From contig WPIO01000011.1 of NCBI GenBank assembly GCA_009760855.2, positions 6,580,001 through 6,644,000 on the forward strand: DNA of 64,000 nucleotides, read 5' to 3'. How positions within the stretch are numbered: position 1 is the stretch's first letter; each line of letters opens with the position of its first letter. Origin of the DNA: Cristatella mucedo. Lineage: Eukaryota > Bryozoa > Phylactolaemata > Cristatellidae. Below, piece by piece: positions 53,331 through 64,000 of this stretch. The notes beneath the pieces were generated by a model. It was not told the DNA's origin and did no database searches. It worked only from the letters and a program-made list of their open reading frames with translations. The translations under genes were made by a program, and so were the position numbers.

Positions 53331-54827
53331 TTTGATACACCAACCTTTACTTTACCTTACGGGCTTGATCTTGCACAGTCAGACGGTCAGCGCGGGCGGA
53401 GTGAGCCTAGCAGGGGCGTCAAAGAGTCGCTGCTTGACGCCCTGAGCTAGCGGATGGATCGTACCAATTGTCAGACTACTAATCGGCGGAGGCTCTCCAG
53501 CCCACGGGCGCACGCGCAACTGTCGCCGACGCCAGCCGGATAACTAGCAACGCGTGCTTAGCCAGTACCCTTACCGTACAGTGCAGTTGCCCACTTACCC
53601 TTAGCCGTCGCTAACAGAGCGCCAGTAACTAAGAAGAAAGGACGCTCTCTAGAAAGCCTCGTGCATCTGGCACTCACTGTTTCGGCCTTGGCAGAAGTCC
53701 GCGAGCCGGCAGCAGAATCGACGGCATCTCGTGGGTCCGTCATACCGGTTAGCGCGCCACACAATGCGCCCGCGTATCCACCAGTACCCCCTCACGGCAG
53801 TCGTGAAAATACCGGCAGATTGCAAGTGCTATGCCCTGCCGGTAAAGGTTATTTTTATATAACGAATATTTAACTAATAAATTATTCGAAAATAGTCCAA
53901 CTTGAAGTATCGGAAGCCTCGGAAGTGGTTTCCCCTACTTCCGAGAGCGTCTGCTTCCATGCGAAACTGCCTGCTATCGTACACCACTTCCGGTCACCGC
54001 TGCCGCAAGCTCGCTGGTCGTTTCTGCTGAGGCACGGTATCTTTCTCGCGACGCGTGTGCTTGCTATGAAACACTTACGAAGATATGTGCCCCTGTCCTC
54101 GCTCTGCTACTTTGGAAGTGCCGCAGTAGGCGGATAAACGCCCCCCCTGGGCGGACCGAAACGAGCTGGGCGGACCGAAGCTAGGCGGACCGAGCAAGCG
54201 GGGCGGACCGAAGCGAGCTGTGCAGAGTAACCCAGTTTAATTTAGGAGGTGAAGATGTGCTCGCTTATTTTCACCTGGCGCCACGCACATAAGCTGCTCT
54301 CCGAGAAGGAGAAAACTTCGCGCAAGTGCGGCTCTTGAGAGAAAAAACTAACGACAGAATAGCATCGCACACGTTTTTGTACGCTGAGTGCCTCAGACAT
54401 CACCGAAATTACGCGGACGAAAGTTGAGACCTTGACCTTATACAGAGAGGGCCAGTCACGGAAGGGCTGAAAGAGCGTGGCGGGCTGCGGGACATCCGGC
54501 GCGCCAGTCGGCTCCAACGAGTCGGCCGGTCGAAGGAAGACGCCGGCGAGTCCTGGCTACTGTTCAGCGAAGGGGCCGGCATCGCGCTGGAGACGGATGG
54601 CTCCATGCCGGCGGTGGCCTCCTCTTTCCGTCGTGAAATATAAATTCGTTTACCGCGCGACGCCGGGCGCACGTCTGCGACGCGTGCGTAGCAGTCCACT
54701 CGGGATCGGCACGAGCGGACGACGGACACATGCCGCGGCGGCGACGGCAGAGCTCGAGCATTGGCGAAATCTCAGAAAGCGGCGGGGCGCGGTTTTTCTT
54801 TGAAGAGCCGTGGACTTCCGGTACCAT
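53331..54827. other. Intergenic, with a GC-rich segment at 54470-54800
   Basis: A 19-bp-type repeat (GGGCGGACCGAAGCGAGCT) occurs about four times at 54148-54220. The GC-rich part has a minus-strand frame at 54409-54729 starting MEPSVSSAMPAP at about 54606. This could be a 5' exon and promoter of RNMT, but there is no similarity or matched splice to prove it. Confidence 0.35.
54148..54220. repeat. GGCGGACCGA tandem repeat
   Basis: About four imperfect copies of a GGGCGGACCGAAGCGAGCT unit. Confidence 0.85.
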
Positions 54828-54995
54828 TCAAAAGGCTGGGTGCTCGCTCTTCGCTACCGGGGTCGTGGGTTCGAATCGTGCCATGGGCGGTCCTGTATAG
54901 TGCCAATTGCACAATTGGTGCTGATAGTCGCTAGGGCTCTTCTGCCGCTATACAAATGGGGTGGTTTTAAATCGGCTGACATTTTTTATTAATCG
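54828..54995 (+). mobile_element. SINE family B, best copy
   Basis: B box GGTTCGAATC (54868-54877) and the signature GGCTCTTCTGCCGCTATACA (54935-54954), then GGTTTTAAATCGGCTGACAT and a T-rich end. Confidence 0.55.
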
Positions 54996-55221
54996 CTTAT
55001 ATGAGGAATGCATCTTGGATGCAAACCAGACCCCGAGGAGGTTTTTCGAGCGAATGCAGCCGAATGTGCCTAACGATTGAAGCCAGCGGCTCGAGGCCGA
55101 GAGTAAGTGCGAAGCTCTGCGTTTTGCGTAAAGCTGTCCAACTTGAATCCGTCGTTTTGGTAAGAGGTAGTTCAAACTCTAGACTTCGGCTACAAGGTTT
55201 GCTGAGTTCAAGTTTATGCGA

Positions 55222-55485
55222 CAGCATTTAGCGGGTCTCTGTGATTCGTCCTTGATGTGCTTATGCGGTCTGACACTGTGCATGCTGCCACTAACCACAT
55301 TCGCATGCTGACCCTGTGCATGTCACCCCTAACCGTTTTAATCATTTTGTTTTGTTTTTCAAGCATGATTTTACTTACCATTCAATTGCATTTCACTTTG
55401 CAGCAAATGTAAAGCGCCTAGAGAGAGATTAAGTTCTCTGAGGGCGCTTTATCACGTGGATTATTATTATTATTATTATTATTCT
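55222..55485 (+). mobile_element. L2 3' UTR and tail
   Basis: Non-coding 3' part only: TTTAGCGGGTCTCTGTGATT to the hairpin TGTAAAGCGCC...GGGCGCTTTA and (ATT)n. Confidence 0.85.
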
Positions 55486-56006
<521 letters not shown>

Positions 56007-56139
56007 ACATGCACGTGCACACACATGCAGTTGGAAACCGCCGTGAAGAGAACGCTTGAGTGTATTGACCCTAGTGTCTTATTTTCCAAATATATTACCG
56101 GAGAAGTGTGGCCATCCCTGAGAAGGTGTTTGTAATCTA

Positions 56140-56292
56140 AGGTAATGTACCTCTATCTGTAACTGCTAAGACTAAGCGTGTGTTCCATAGGACACTTTTA
56201 GTTCACAACATTAGCTGATTTATCTCCATCTATAACTCCGCTAAGACATAGCGTGTGTTACACATGACACATTTCTTAGTTCACAACATTAG
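56140..56292. repeat. About 75-bp tandem duplication
   Basis: Two imperfect copies containing GTGTGTT and TAGTTCACAACATTAGCTG. Their CTCCATCTATAACTCC part resembles a LINE-B 3' end on the minus strand. Confidence 0.65.
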
Positions 56293-56747
56293 CTGCATCC
56301 GTGTGAACTGCCCTTGCATGCAAAACATGGTGCATGCTATAAATTACTGACCGAATTGTTTGCTTTCCAGCATATCAAGTACTACCAAGCGAGAGATTTG
56401 GCTTCCTTATTTCTGCAATGCAAATATTAATATTGATTATAACTGTTTAGTTCGATCTGGGCTCTCGTCCCTAATCAATTTATTGAACTTCAAGCGGCAG
56501 CACTTCACTGAAACTGCTCTCCGTATTACCAATGACATCCTATACAGCAACGATAACGGGAATGTCACTGCCCTAGCACTGCTAGATCTATCAGCTGTCT
56601 TCAACACCATTGATCACGATGTCCTTGAACGAATAAGAACAACGATCGGTCTGGCAGACGAAGCACTGGCGTGGTTTAAATCGTACTTGTGTGATCGTGT
56701 TCAATCCGTGTCGTGTGGAAGTCAGGTCTCATCCACTCACTGACCAC

Positions 56748-56889
56748 TCACCTATGGAGGGTTGTAGGACATTTCCCTTCCCCCCTGGATGTTTCTCCCA
56801 GACATTCCCCCAGTGGACCCTAGGACATTTTACATTTTTAGTTGTATGACATTTCCCCCCTGTGTTGATGAATGTATAACTAAGAATAC

Positions 56890-56928
<39 letters not shown>

Positions 56929-57415
56929 TAAATGAAGTTCATGCTCTATTAAAATAAAACTAACTCAGTATAATTAGAGGAATGGATGGATTGGAAGGAT
57001 GGTTTCTAATGGAGCGAGCGACGGCGGCGGTTTCGGCGGCTGCGGGCTATACAGTTTGGTCCCGAAGAAATTAGGTCCTGCTCGACGCCGCCAGGCACGT
57101 GTTCGTACCCGTCAAAGCGGGCTCGCTACGGCGCACCGTGCGTACCTGCAAATGAGCGCTAAGCCTCAGAGGTCTACTGAGTATAACTCGACCTCAAGAG
57201 ATCTAGTTATACCCTAATACCCACTAATTAAAGCGCGGAATATGAGCAAGGGTGGATTGAGGCGCAGCTCGCCCTTAACCCTAAAACGTAAATGCTAACA
57301 CATAAAAACCCTAAATTCGAAACCATAAAACCTAAACGCTAAACCTTATACGGTGGAAATGCCCTACCCCGGGGGGGGGGGGCAAACGTCAAGGGGTAAT
57401 GTCCTAACCTCCCTG
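56748..57415. mobile_element. TIR-bearing non-autonomous DNA-transposon-like insertion
   Basis: About 665 bp separate two parts of the LINE-B palm that should be contiguous. The left end (AGGGTTGTAGGACATTTCCC, from about 56758) and the right end (reverse complement GGTTAGGACATTACCCC, about 57393-57409) are imperfect inverted repeats. Inside are a (TA)n at 56891-56925 and ACCCTAAA-like repeats. No transposase was seen, and the target-site duplication is unclear. Confidence 0.55.
57271..57350. repeat. Telomere-like CCCTAAA degenerate repeats
   Basis: AACCCTAAAACG, AACCCTAAATTCG, AAACCTAAACGC and related units recur within 80 bp, inside the TIR-bearing insertion. Confidence 0.7.
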
Positions 57416-58908
57416 TGGAGTCCCTGAACCCTGTCCTAGGTCCCTTGCTATTCTTCATTTATACTAAACCTCTGGAAAAAGTCATTAAGGCCCATGGAAT
57501 AGGATATAACTTTTATGCTGACGGCTACTCAGCTGTATTTGTCATTCAAAGTCAGAATTTGCTTTAGCAACTTATAAACTGAATGCTTGCCTTGCCGATA
57601 TTCAATCCTGCAAGATGGAAAATTTCTTGAAACTAAACGACGGTAAAGTTGAACTGCTGCTAATAGGACACCCTTGAGCGTGTTGCTGGATTAGGCTTTG
57701 CTCTTCTAATAGGTTATGCCAATGTGCGACCACGTGCTCGAAATTCAGGTATCGTTTTCGACAACTGCCTAAATTTTAAAAGCTTCATTCAGAAGACTGC
57801 TTCTACAGCTAGCATCCCGTCCGATCCCTATCTAAGATTATGAGTTGACTTCCACAGTGGCTTGCAAACAATTTAACTAGCTCGTCAGTTGTGTCTCGGC
57901 TACATTATTGTAATTCCCTTTTGGCTGGGCTACCGAAAAAAATGCAACTAGGCCACTGCAGATGGCTATGAATATGGCTGCAATGCTAGTTTGCAAATCG
58001 CAAGAGGTTTGACGTTTCTATTTTGCTAAAAGAGCTAGGATGGCTGCCGATTGATCAACGAATACAGAGCCAAGTTCTTACACTGACCCACAAGGCCCAC
58101 CACGGCTTGGCTCCGTCGTACCTAGCTGAACTGCTGCACCAGTTCCAGCCTCCCCGTGCCCTCAGGTCCTGCATGGACAATAAATTAGCTGTTCTTAGCT
58201 GTTCCATCCCTCTGCTTAGTGTTGGCGACAGAAGCTTTTGCTCTGCAGGTCCTAGACTGTGGAACTCGCTTTCACAATTCTTACGAAACGACAACTACTC
58301 TCCTGCTGCCGACTATGGCTCATCCTTGCCAGCCACTCTGAGCTGCTACTTCCGTGCTACTTACTACCTCAACTGCTCTCCTGACTCTGCTATGCTTCCC
58401 ACTTTCTCTTTTTTGCGCGAGACGAAGTCTGTTGGCTACCGAATGCATGCCGAAAGCCGCTTAGGCTGTGAGTGCGCTATACAAAACTCTCCTGCGTAAC
58501 ACCCACATGGTCTTTATGACTTTGTGGAGTTACAGACGGAGATACATTACATTACATTACCACCAGCAGATCTCCTTGCTGGGTGCCTACATCCGTTAGG
58601 ACCTGTCTAGTTATTTGGGTGGGTAGTTAAAGGTAAGGTTTCAGCGTAACTAGACTAGGCGGTCAGAAACGAGCGTCGCCTCCTTGCCGCAGCTTCTGGC
58701 AGTAATACACGACCGACGCTTTCTTGGAAGCATTCCACGTGACTAACCGAGCGCCGACGTGTTGCAGACGCCTAGTGCCCTCTATAGGCACTGCGAACTT
58801 GCATAAGAAGGGTAACCTAGCCGTCAGGTTCTTTCATACAAAAGTATAATTTCGCTACATAACATCATAAAAAAAGGATTACAATGAGCTGCAGCAGCCA
58901 CCACACGA

Positions 58909-59341
58909 CTAGAAGAATTCGTGCGCTTGCGGACGACGAGGCAAGTTCAGGAGGTTGTCGGTGAGCGACGTCTGCGACGACTCGTCGGCAGCGGCCGAGC
59001 CTGCAGCTTGCTGCTGCCGCCGCCGCCTCGATGAGGCCCTGTCCGAGCGAGGCTCGGCGCCGTCGCCCTGGCCGCAACGGCTCGAGCCGGAGCCGTCGGC
59101 AGCTGAGCTGCCGGGCGTCGGCAGTCCGGTGCTCGGCGTCTTGACCGCTGCACTGCCCGGAGTGTGCGCAGAGGGCGGCGTGGCGGCGGGCGACGGCGTG
59201 TAGCTCGCGCGAAGTGCTCGATCTTCGGTGTGCGTGCGAATGCCGAGCCGACTGCTGCCGCCGCTGCTGCCTCCGCTAGCCAGACGTCGGGCCGCGGGCG
59301 ACAGCGAGGCGAGTCGGTCGAGCCTTGACGACGTGCCAGGG
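58909..59341 (-). CDS. ESS2: ESS2 last exon
   Basis: Encodes PGTSSRLDRLASLSPAARRL, THTEDRALRASYTPSP, a Ser/Pro/Thr/Ala-rich stretch with an RRRRQQQ cluster, and LTDNLLNLPRRPQAHEFF then stop. Acceptor CGCTTCAG. Confidence 0.95.
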
Positions 59342-61528
59342 CTGAAGCGACGAACATTATAAAATGGGAGAACCGCACATCTCGCATGCTTCGGTCGATC
59401 GAACGGCAACGGCAAGACCGAGCGACCGAGGAGCCTGGCTATGGCCGGACAAGCTGGAGCTTGTCCGGCTTGTGGCGGTGCAGTTATCTAAATTTGCACT
59501 TATTTATTATTTATTTACTTTTTTTTTACATCTGCTCCGTGCATTTGTTCCCTCCCCCCTCGAGTGCTGTGGCACCTGAGAAAGGCACGCCGGCGCTGCT
59601 GACAGCTCCACAATTTTTTCTGAGGCATGATGCCACTTCCAGAGCCTCCTTCTCGCTCCCCTCAGCGCCTCCCATTTCGCCCATCGATTCACTGCATGCA
59701 CACAGCGAGTCCACCAGTCTTTCTAGGCTGACTAGGGTCGGGCATAGACACAGGCACTCCACACTCGGCCTCGAGCAGCCAGCAGCACTCTTAATCTCAT
59801 GCAGCGGAGGGGCACGAGAAGGGCAGCGAGGAACAGTCGCATAGGAGGAGGAGGAGGAGGAGGAGGAGGCAAGTCGCACCTGAGGCCTCAGAGTAAAAGG
59901 ATCTGCTGCCAGGGACCTTGATATTGAGCACGAGCTCAACACAAAGCTAATTCGCCGGCCCTCAAACGAGCTCTGCTCAGAGCGACGATTCTCTCCAGCA
60001 GATATGCAGCATTCATGAATCAGACAAAATAGGGCGATGCATAGGAGCTGGCATTGTCAGGGAATGGTGGCGTAATGCTCGTACACATCGACAAGGAACG
60101 AACTAACAAATCGCTGGTGTCTAATCGACTGTTTACAAATTCGAGCGAGGGAGACAATTTGGCGAGACATTCAAATGAGACTGCCGGCAAATGCAAACAC
60201 AAAAATGAGATGCCAGTAGAACAGCAAGCAATGAGAATCTCTGCTCGAACAAGCTGCACCATCAGAACAGCTACAGAACTGGACGGCTAAAAAGTGATTG
60301 GAACAGAGAGAGGTGAAATTGGAGTGATCACGTGCACGCGCACACAAACATGCGCACATGACCATACATCTAAGCAAGCAGTGCGCACAGGCAAGCGCGC
60401 ACAGGCACAGGCACGCACACAGGCACAGGCACGCACACAGGCACGCACACAGGCACGCACACACGAGCATACATCTAAGCAAGCAGGCATAGATGTAACC
60501 ATCGAGCCGACATTCAAAATGTCGCCACAGCACTAGCGTATCCGTACCTGGTAAGCCTCGCAGTCACTTCGTCCAGGGCTTTTTGCTTTTTGTCACGATG
60601 CTGTTTGCTGGCCTTTTCAGCGAGCTCCAATGCAATCCTGTCCCGCTTGGGAACGTCTGGTATCTAAGTGAAGACAGTGAAGCTTTTCAACCTCTCTACA
60701 GACCTCCAAACTAAAGCTGTAAACAAGATCAGGCCCAACACTACCTATGGGGCTGATTTTTTGTCCGCCGTGATGCAAGGCACAGCAAACGGCGCAATAA
60801 GCTTGGAACAAACTCCTCACAACCCAGCAAGGTTTACGCATTTGCAATGAATACTGAAAAACAAACGCACGTCCACATGAAAGATCATAATGCTAAAGGG
60901 ATAATCTCAGAATAATATAATAATAGAATAATATAATCAGAATAATATAATCTCTCTGTGGTGAACAGAATGCCTTATCGTCTACCAGCTAGAAAACATG
61001 CACAAGCACCAAACACTTCTAGTGATACTCGTTTTGCGAAACGCATTCCGTCTCCCCCTCCCGCAGTCGTTCTCTAGACATACAAAGGGCTTCATCAAGT
61101 GATAAGCACGTTTTCAAGATTGACTGACTATTAAGATGCGGTATGAACCAATTTTAGTCTCGGCATTCTGCCGTTCACTTAGGCAGCATACGTGTATCTT
61201 GAAATAAGACAACTGGATGTTCCTATCGAGCACCTACATGCTCACACACCAACTGCGCCCCCATCGATTCCTTTTGCAAAAGGTGCCGAGCATCGCCAGG
61301 CAGCTCTGCCGTGATATATCTGTTGATCGAGGCTCTGCCCCTTGAAGCTATCGAGTTCCTGGGGAGGGGGCAGGAAGGGCAGTTGGAATCGAAGGGGGCA
61401 GCCGCAGCATGCTTGCCCTTTAGCGGTAAGCCGTCGGAGGAGAGTACGGCAAAAGCCACAGCGACAACATTGTGCTCACACCGTCGGCCGCTGGCTCAGC
61501 AGCACGACAGTTGCACCGATCTGACCGT

Positions 61529-61584
<56 letters not shown>

Positions 61585-61630
61585 AGGGAGGGAGGGAGGG
61601 AGGGAGGGAGAGAGAGGAGGGAGAGAGAGG

Positions 61631-61663
<33 letters not shown>

Positions 61664-63900
61664 AGAGAGAGAAAGAGAGAGACAGGCATCGAGAGAGAGA
61701 GAGACAGAGAGGGGAGAGAGAAGGACACAGAGAGGCGGAGACGAGAGACGAGCTCGAGAGAGCCGAGCAGAGGAGCCGAAGCTCGAGAGTCAAGGTCGAT
61801 TGCTGGCTAAATTAGGAACCATGCGGTATCGTTAGCAGTTCAGCACCATCGCGCGTCAGGCATCGTGGCTCAGGCGAATCAAGCCGAAGCCAGAAGAGCA
61901 TTCTACTAAGGCCTTAGTTCTCTCCTCGAGCTGCACTGATTCTCCGAGTTGTGGTGCACTGATGGAGAATTATCGCGTGAGCTCGGAGAAGTGGCGGAGC
62001 AAGAGGGTGCCTACCTTGAACATCGGTCCGACGGCGGGATTGAAGGGCGTGTCGCTGGCGTCGAGCCTGAACGGGGTGCCCTCTATCTCGCCCCACGTCA
62101 TCAATGGCGACTCGCCTCCGGCGCCCGGCGCAGGTGATGGCGTGGCGACGAATCCGTAGCCGCCCACCTTCGGTGTATCGGGCACGATCTCTTTGCCGTC
62201 GGGGCCGATCTTGCCGTGCATCGACATCGCTTTGATCTGGGCGCCGGCGGCGATGCTCTCGCGGCTCTTGACGGCATTGAACGGATTAACTTGATAGCGC
62301 GTGTTTGCGTGCAAGATCTCGCGAGGTTTCTTGCTCGCGGCTTCCACCAGCTCCTCGGCGCTCAGCTCAACCCCTGCGAATGCAAAGAAGCGCGCAAATT
62401 CGCAGCGCGACAAAAAAACGAGTGCACTTCAGCGACCCACGGCAGAAATCAAGCAACCTTGAAAGAAGCTAAGCACGACGTTCGAGCCTTGGGTGGCGAC
62501 AGCACTAACGTCGCTCGAACGAATACAATCGGCATTTCGCTGACATGAAAGACGCAAACGACGCAACACCGGGCAGTGGGTGCCATTCCTCAGTGATGGC
62601 TGCTTATTTCTACCGTCGCACGCCTGCTTGCGCAGTTGCTGGCGTTGCACTCCGCGTTAAACGGGCGACTTTACGATGTGGCAGCAACGGCACCGTCACG
62701 CGCGAGTCGGCAACTCGGCAAGGGAATGGCAGAGGCGACTGGCAGCAAAATCAAAAGATCGAGACATAAGTGATCGACGGCGAGAGATTGGCAAGTGCGG
62801 GCAGCGCGACCGACCTTGAGGGACGTACATGAGCGCATTGTCGGGCTTGTACTGCCAGGTCTGCAGCTTGGACGGATTGCCTTCCAGAGCCTTCATTGCC
62901 TGCTCCTCGATACTTGGCAGTGCGAGCGCCTTCGCCAGCTCCTGTACGTGAGACGTAGGCAGAACGCGGTGAGCATCAGACCACAATGCCGCCGCCGCGT
63001 CCAAAGCTACACGAGACAACAACGGCACGTGGCTTGGAAACTGCACGGCACGCATCGCGCAACATTGCAACGTTCTTTTCCTTTGATTAAGGCGGGAGCA
63101 CCGATGAACGACGCTTCGGCAAAATCTGACAACATCGGTGCTCGGGCAAAAAGAGAGAGGGGGGGGGGCAGCAGACCCCAGACCCCTAGGCGGCCACAAG
63201 TGGCTTCCTAGCAGGCAGCTCAGAGGTATAGAGACATAAGCGAGGTCCCATGCTAGCTGCCGTCTTAGCAGTCACTCCTTCAGATCGCGGCTGAACACAA
63301 GAAAAATGACATTCTAACGCCCGACCAACGGAAGCTGCCTAGCGTAGGTGGCGCAAAAAGCACATAACCATGACGGCATACAGGATGGCGACAAGACGAG
63401 TTAAAGAAACAATCTTAGCACTACCAGGAGGCGCTCAGCACCTCCGAGTTAAACCGCGGACCTTTCGCTTGCTCAAATCAAGCACGAAGGCCACTTAGCT
63501 GCGAGCTATATAGCAAGCAATGATGCAGCAGCCGAGTTACAATCATTCAATGAGCTACCATTGCGATGTCACTAACGAGAGGATAGTTGCGAGCCACTGG
63601 TAAATAACAGCAGTAAAAACTAATCGTACACTGGCCACAATCAAATGCAAGTTTCTTTTGATGACAAGCAACAGCAATCTGTGTAATATCAAACGTAGTA
63701 TTATTTGCATCTCAAGGCGCCCAAAAGACGAGCAACAACACTCACCTCATCTTGGACGCCTTCCTTTTCATACAGCCAGGCGAATCTCCTTTTGCGGTTA
63801 TTCTCGCTCGTCTCCATTATGTCGCCAAACGAGTCATTGTCCTCACTGGTATTCTTGTGCAGAAACCTATCCAGGGATACGGTCGCTGCCTTGGAAGCTC
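58909..63900 (-). CDS. ESS2: ESS2 (DGCR14), spliceosome-associated nuclear protein; 5' exons off window
   Basis: ESS2 proteins are nuclear, associate with the spliceosomal C complex and assist pre-mRNA splicing. Five minus-strand exons join in phase: 63746-63900, 62815-62941, 62015-62373, 60548-60663 and 58909-59341 (about 396 residues; human 476). Blocks in order: LDRFLHKNTSEDNDSFGDIM and RRFAWLYEKE; LQTWQYKPDNALMYVPQG; NTRYQVNPF, GKIGPDGKEIVPDTPKVGGY, GFVATPSPAPGAGGESPLMT and TWGEIEGTPFRL; a Lys/Arg-rich helix; DRALRASYTPSP; and the terminal SLTDNLLNLPRRPQAHEFF. The order and the C-terminal signature identify the family clearly. The first 160 or so residues (family) must lie to the right of the window. 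The Ser/Pro/Thr-rich tail is longer than in human. Confidence 0.95.
59342..60547 (-). other. ESS2 intron, 1.2 kb
   Basis: No repeat family recognised except AC/GCACACAGG-type simple units at 60330-60480, bracketed by a CATCTAAGCAAGCAG direct repeat (60366 and 60472). Open frames are unsupported. Confidence 0.6.
60548..60663 (-). CDS. ESS2: ESS2 exon (basic helix)
   Basis: Encodes IPDVPKRDRIALELAEKASK and QHRDKKQKALDEVTARLT. Acceptor CACTTAG, donor GTACGG. Confidence 0.9.
60664..62014 (-). other. ESS2 intron, 1.35 kb, with an (AG)n tract
   Basis: Contains an (AG)n/(AGGG)n tract at 61531-61735. The Arg/Glu and Leu/Ser frames here are repeat translations. Confidence 0.8.
61531..61735. repeat. 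(AG)n with (AGGG)n core
   Basis: About 200 bp: AG repeats, seven AGGG units, then AG with AAAG and ACAG breaks. In the ESS2 (minus-strand) transcript it is a CU tract. Confidence 0.97.
62015..62373 (-). CDS. ESS2: ESS2 exon (signature block)
   Basis: Encodes 119 codons including HANTRYQVNPFNAVKSRES, KIGPDGKEIVPDTPKVGGYG and FVATPSPAPGAGGESPLMTW. Ends GPMFK before the donor GTAGGC. Confidence 0.97.
62815..62941 (-). CDS. ESS2: ESS2 exon
   Basis: Encodes ELAKALALPSIEEQAMKAL and LQTWQYKPDNALMYVPQ plus one base; donor GTCGGT. Confidence 0.94.
62942..63745 (-). other. ESS2 intron, 0.8 kb
   Basis: Unique sequence apart from a G8 run at 63161-63168. No feature recognised. Confidence 0.6.
63746..63900 (-). 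CDS. ESS2: ESS2 exon (first in window)
   Basis: Acceptor TTTTGTAG. Encodes 51 codons including FLHKNTSEDNDSFGDIM and RRFAWLYEKEGVQDE; donor GTGAGT, phase 0. Confidence 0.94.
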
Positions 63901-64000
63901 CTACAAAACAAGTTAAAAAACGCTTGCTGGCACCGCTTTCGTCCCGCCAACTAAGCAGGAGCGCTCGGGTATGCAAACGGCAGCTGCCTAGCAATGCCGG

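Larger units (their letters stand above)
56360..58560 (+). mobile_element. LINE-B (L2/CR1-group), longest copy, split by a DNA-transposon-like insertion
   Basis: RT fingers/palm in frame at 56480-56745: QHFTETALRITNDILYS and TALALLDLSAVFNTIDHDVL (catalytic Asp block). After the insertion: a GVP-x-x-x-x-x-x-L block (57418-57450), an NFYADG box (about 57510, where the second catalytic Asp has become Gly), LADIQSCKMENFLKLN, and from 58023 the C-terminal frame LGWLPIDQRIQSQVLTLTH through SVGYRMHAESRLGCECAIQN. It ends TGTGGAGTTACAGACGGAGA and (ACATT)n. Stops and the insertion make it inactive. Confidence 0.85.

Noticed and set aside
61311-61835. 174-residue Arg/Glu-rich protein
   Set aside because: Translation of an (AG)n tract in an ESS2 intron.

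Overview
This is a window of an intron-rich animal nuclear genome. Coding exons are short and GC-rich, with GT-AG introns, and they sit among degraded retrotransposons and long microsatellites. Nothing here is bacterial, and there is no CRISPR array, operon or phage. The density of L2-like LINEs, tRNA-derived SINEs and (CT)n/(AC)n/(TA)n/(CCT)n tracts suggests a non-mammalian metazoan, perhaps a marine invertebrate. The sequence alone does not fix the species. Most long open frames are translations of simple repeats or antisense shadows. The real genes only appear when short exons are joined across introns with matching phase.

Four conserved eukaryotic genes are supported. (1) TRAPPC2L (minus strand, 4328 down to 184, 3' end off the left edge) encodes a TRAPP vesicle-tethering subunit. 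(2) TOP1 (plus strand, 29962-38961, with two possible 5' exons near 24.47-24.87 kb) encodes type IB DNA topoisomerase I, with all catalytic motifs and the active-site tyrosine. (3) RNMT (minus strand, 51727 down to 43039) encodes the mRNA cap guanine-N7 methyltransferase; its catalytic domain is complete and its N-terminus was not found. (4) ESS2/DGCR14 (minus strand, 63900 down to 58909, 5' end off the right edge) encodes a spliceosome-associated nuclear protein. TOP1 and RNMT are convergent. RNMT and ESS2 lie head-to-tail on the minus strand. All four are housekeeping genes, and no shared pathway is implied beyond general nuclear RNA/DNA metabolism for three of them.

Layout: 0-4.3 kb TRAPPC2L with an L2 in its second intron; 4.3-24.4 kb intergenic repeats (L2 copies, a 550-bp CCT tract, a Ty3/gypsy relic at 20.45-22.6 kb); 23.9-25.5 kb a GC-rich candidate promoter; 25.7-29.7 kb more L2 and LINE-B fragments; 29.7-39.3 kb the TOP1 body; 39.4-42.4 kb L2 copies; 42.6-51.8 kb RNMT; 52-58.9 kb LINE-B with a nested DNA-transposon-like insertion; 58.9-64 kb ESS2.

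The points most worth a second look are: a tRNA-SINE family sharing its 3' hairpin tail with the L2 LINE; four NF-Y-type CCAAT boxes at exact 28-bp spacing upstream of the large TOP1 exon; opposed (CT)n and (AG)n tracts flanking two TOP1 exons; a nine-E-box, Z-DNA-prone array in the last TOP1 intron; a 34-bp RNMT microexon and a lineage-specific RNMT C-terminal tail; and a TIR-bearing element with telomere-like repeats inside a LINE. I saw no clear evidence of a wholly new biological system.
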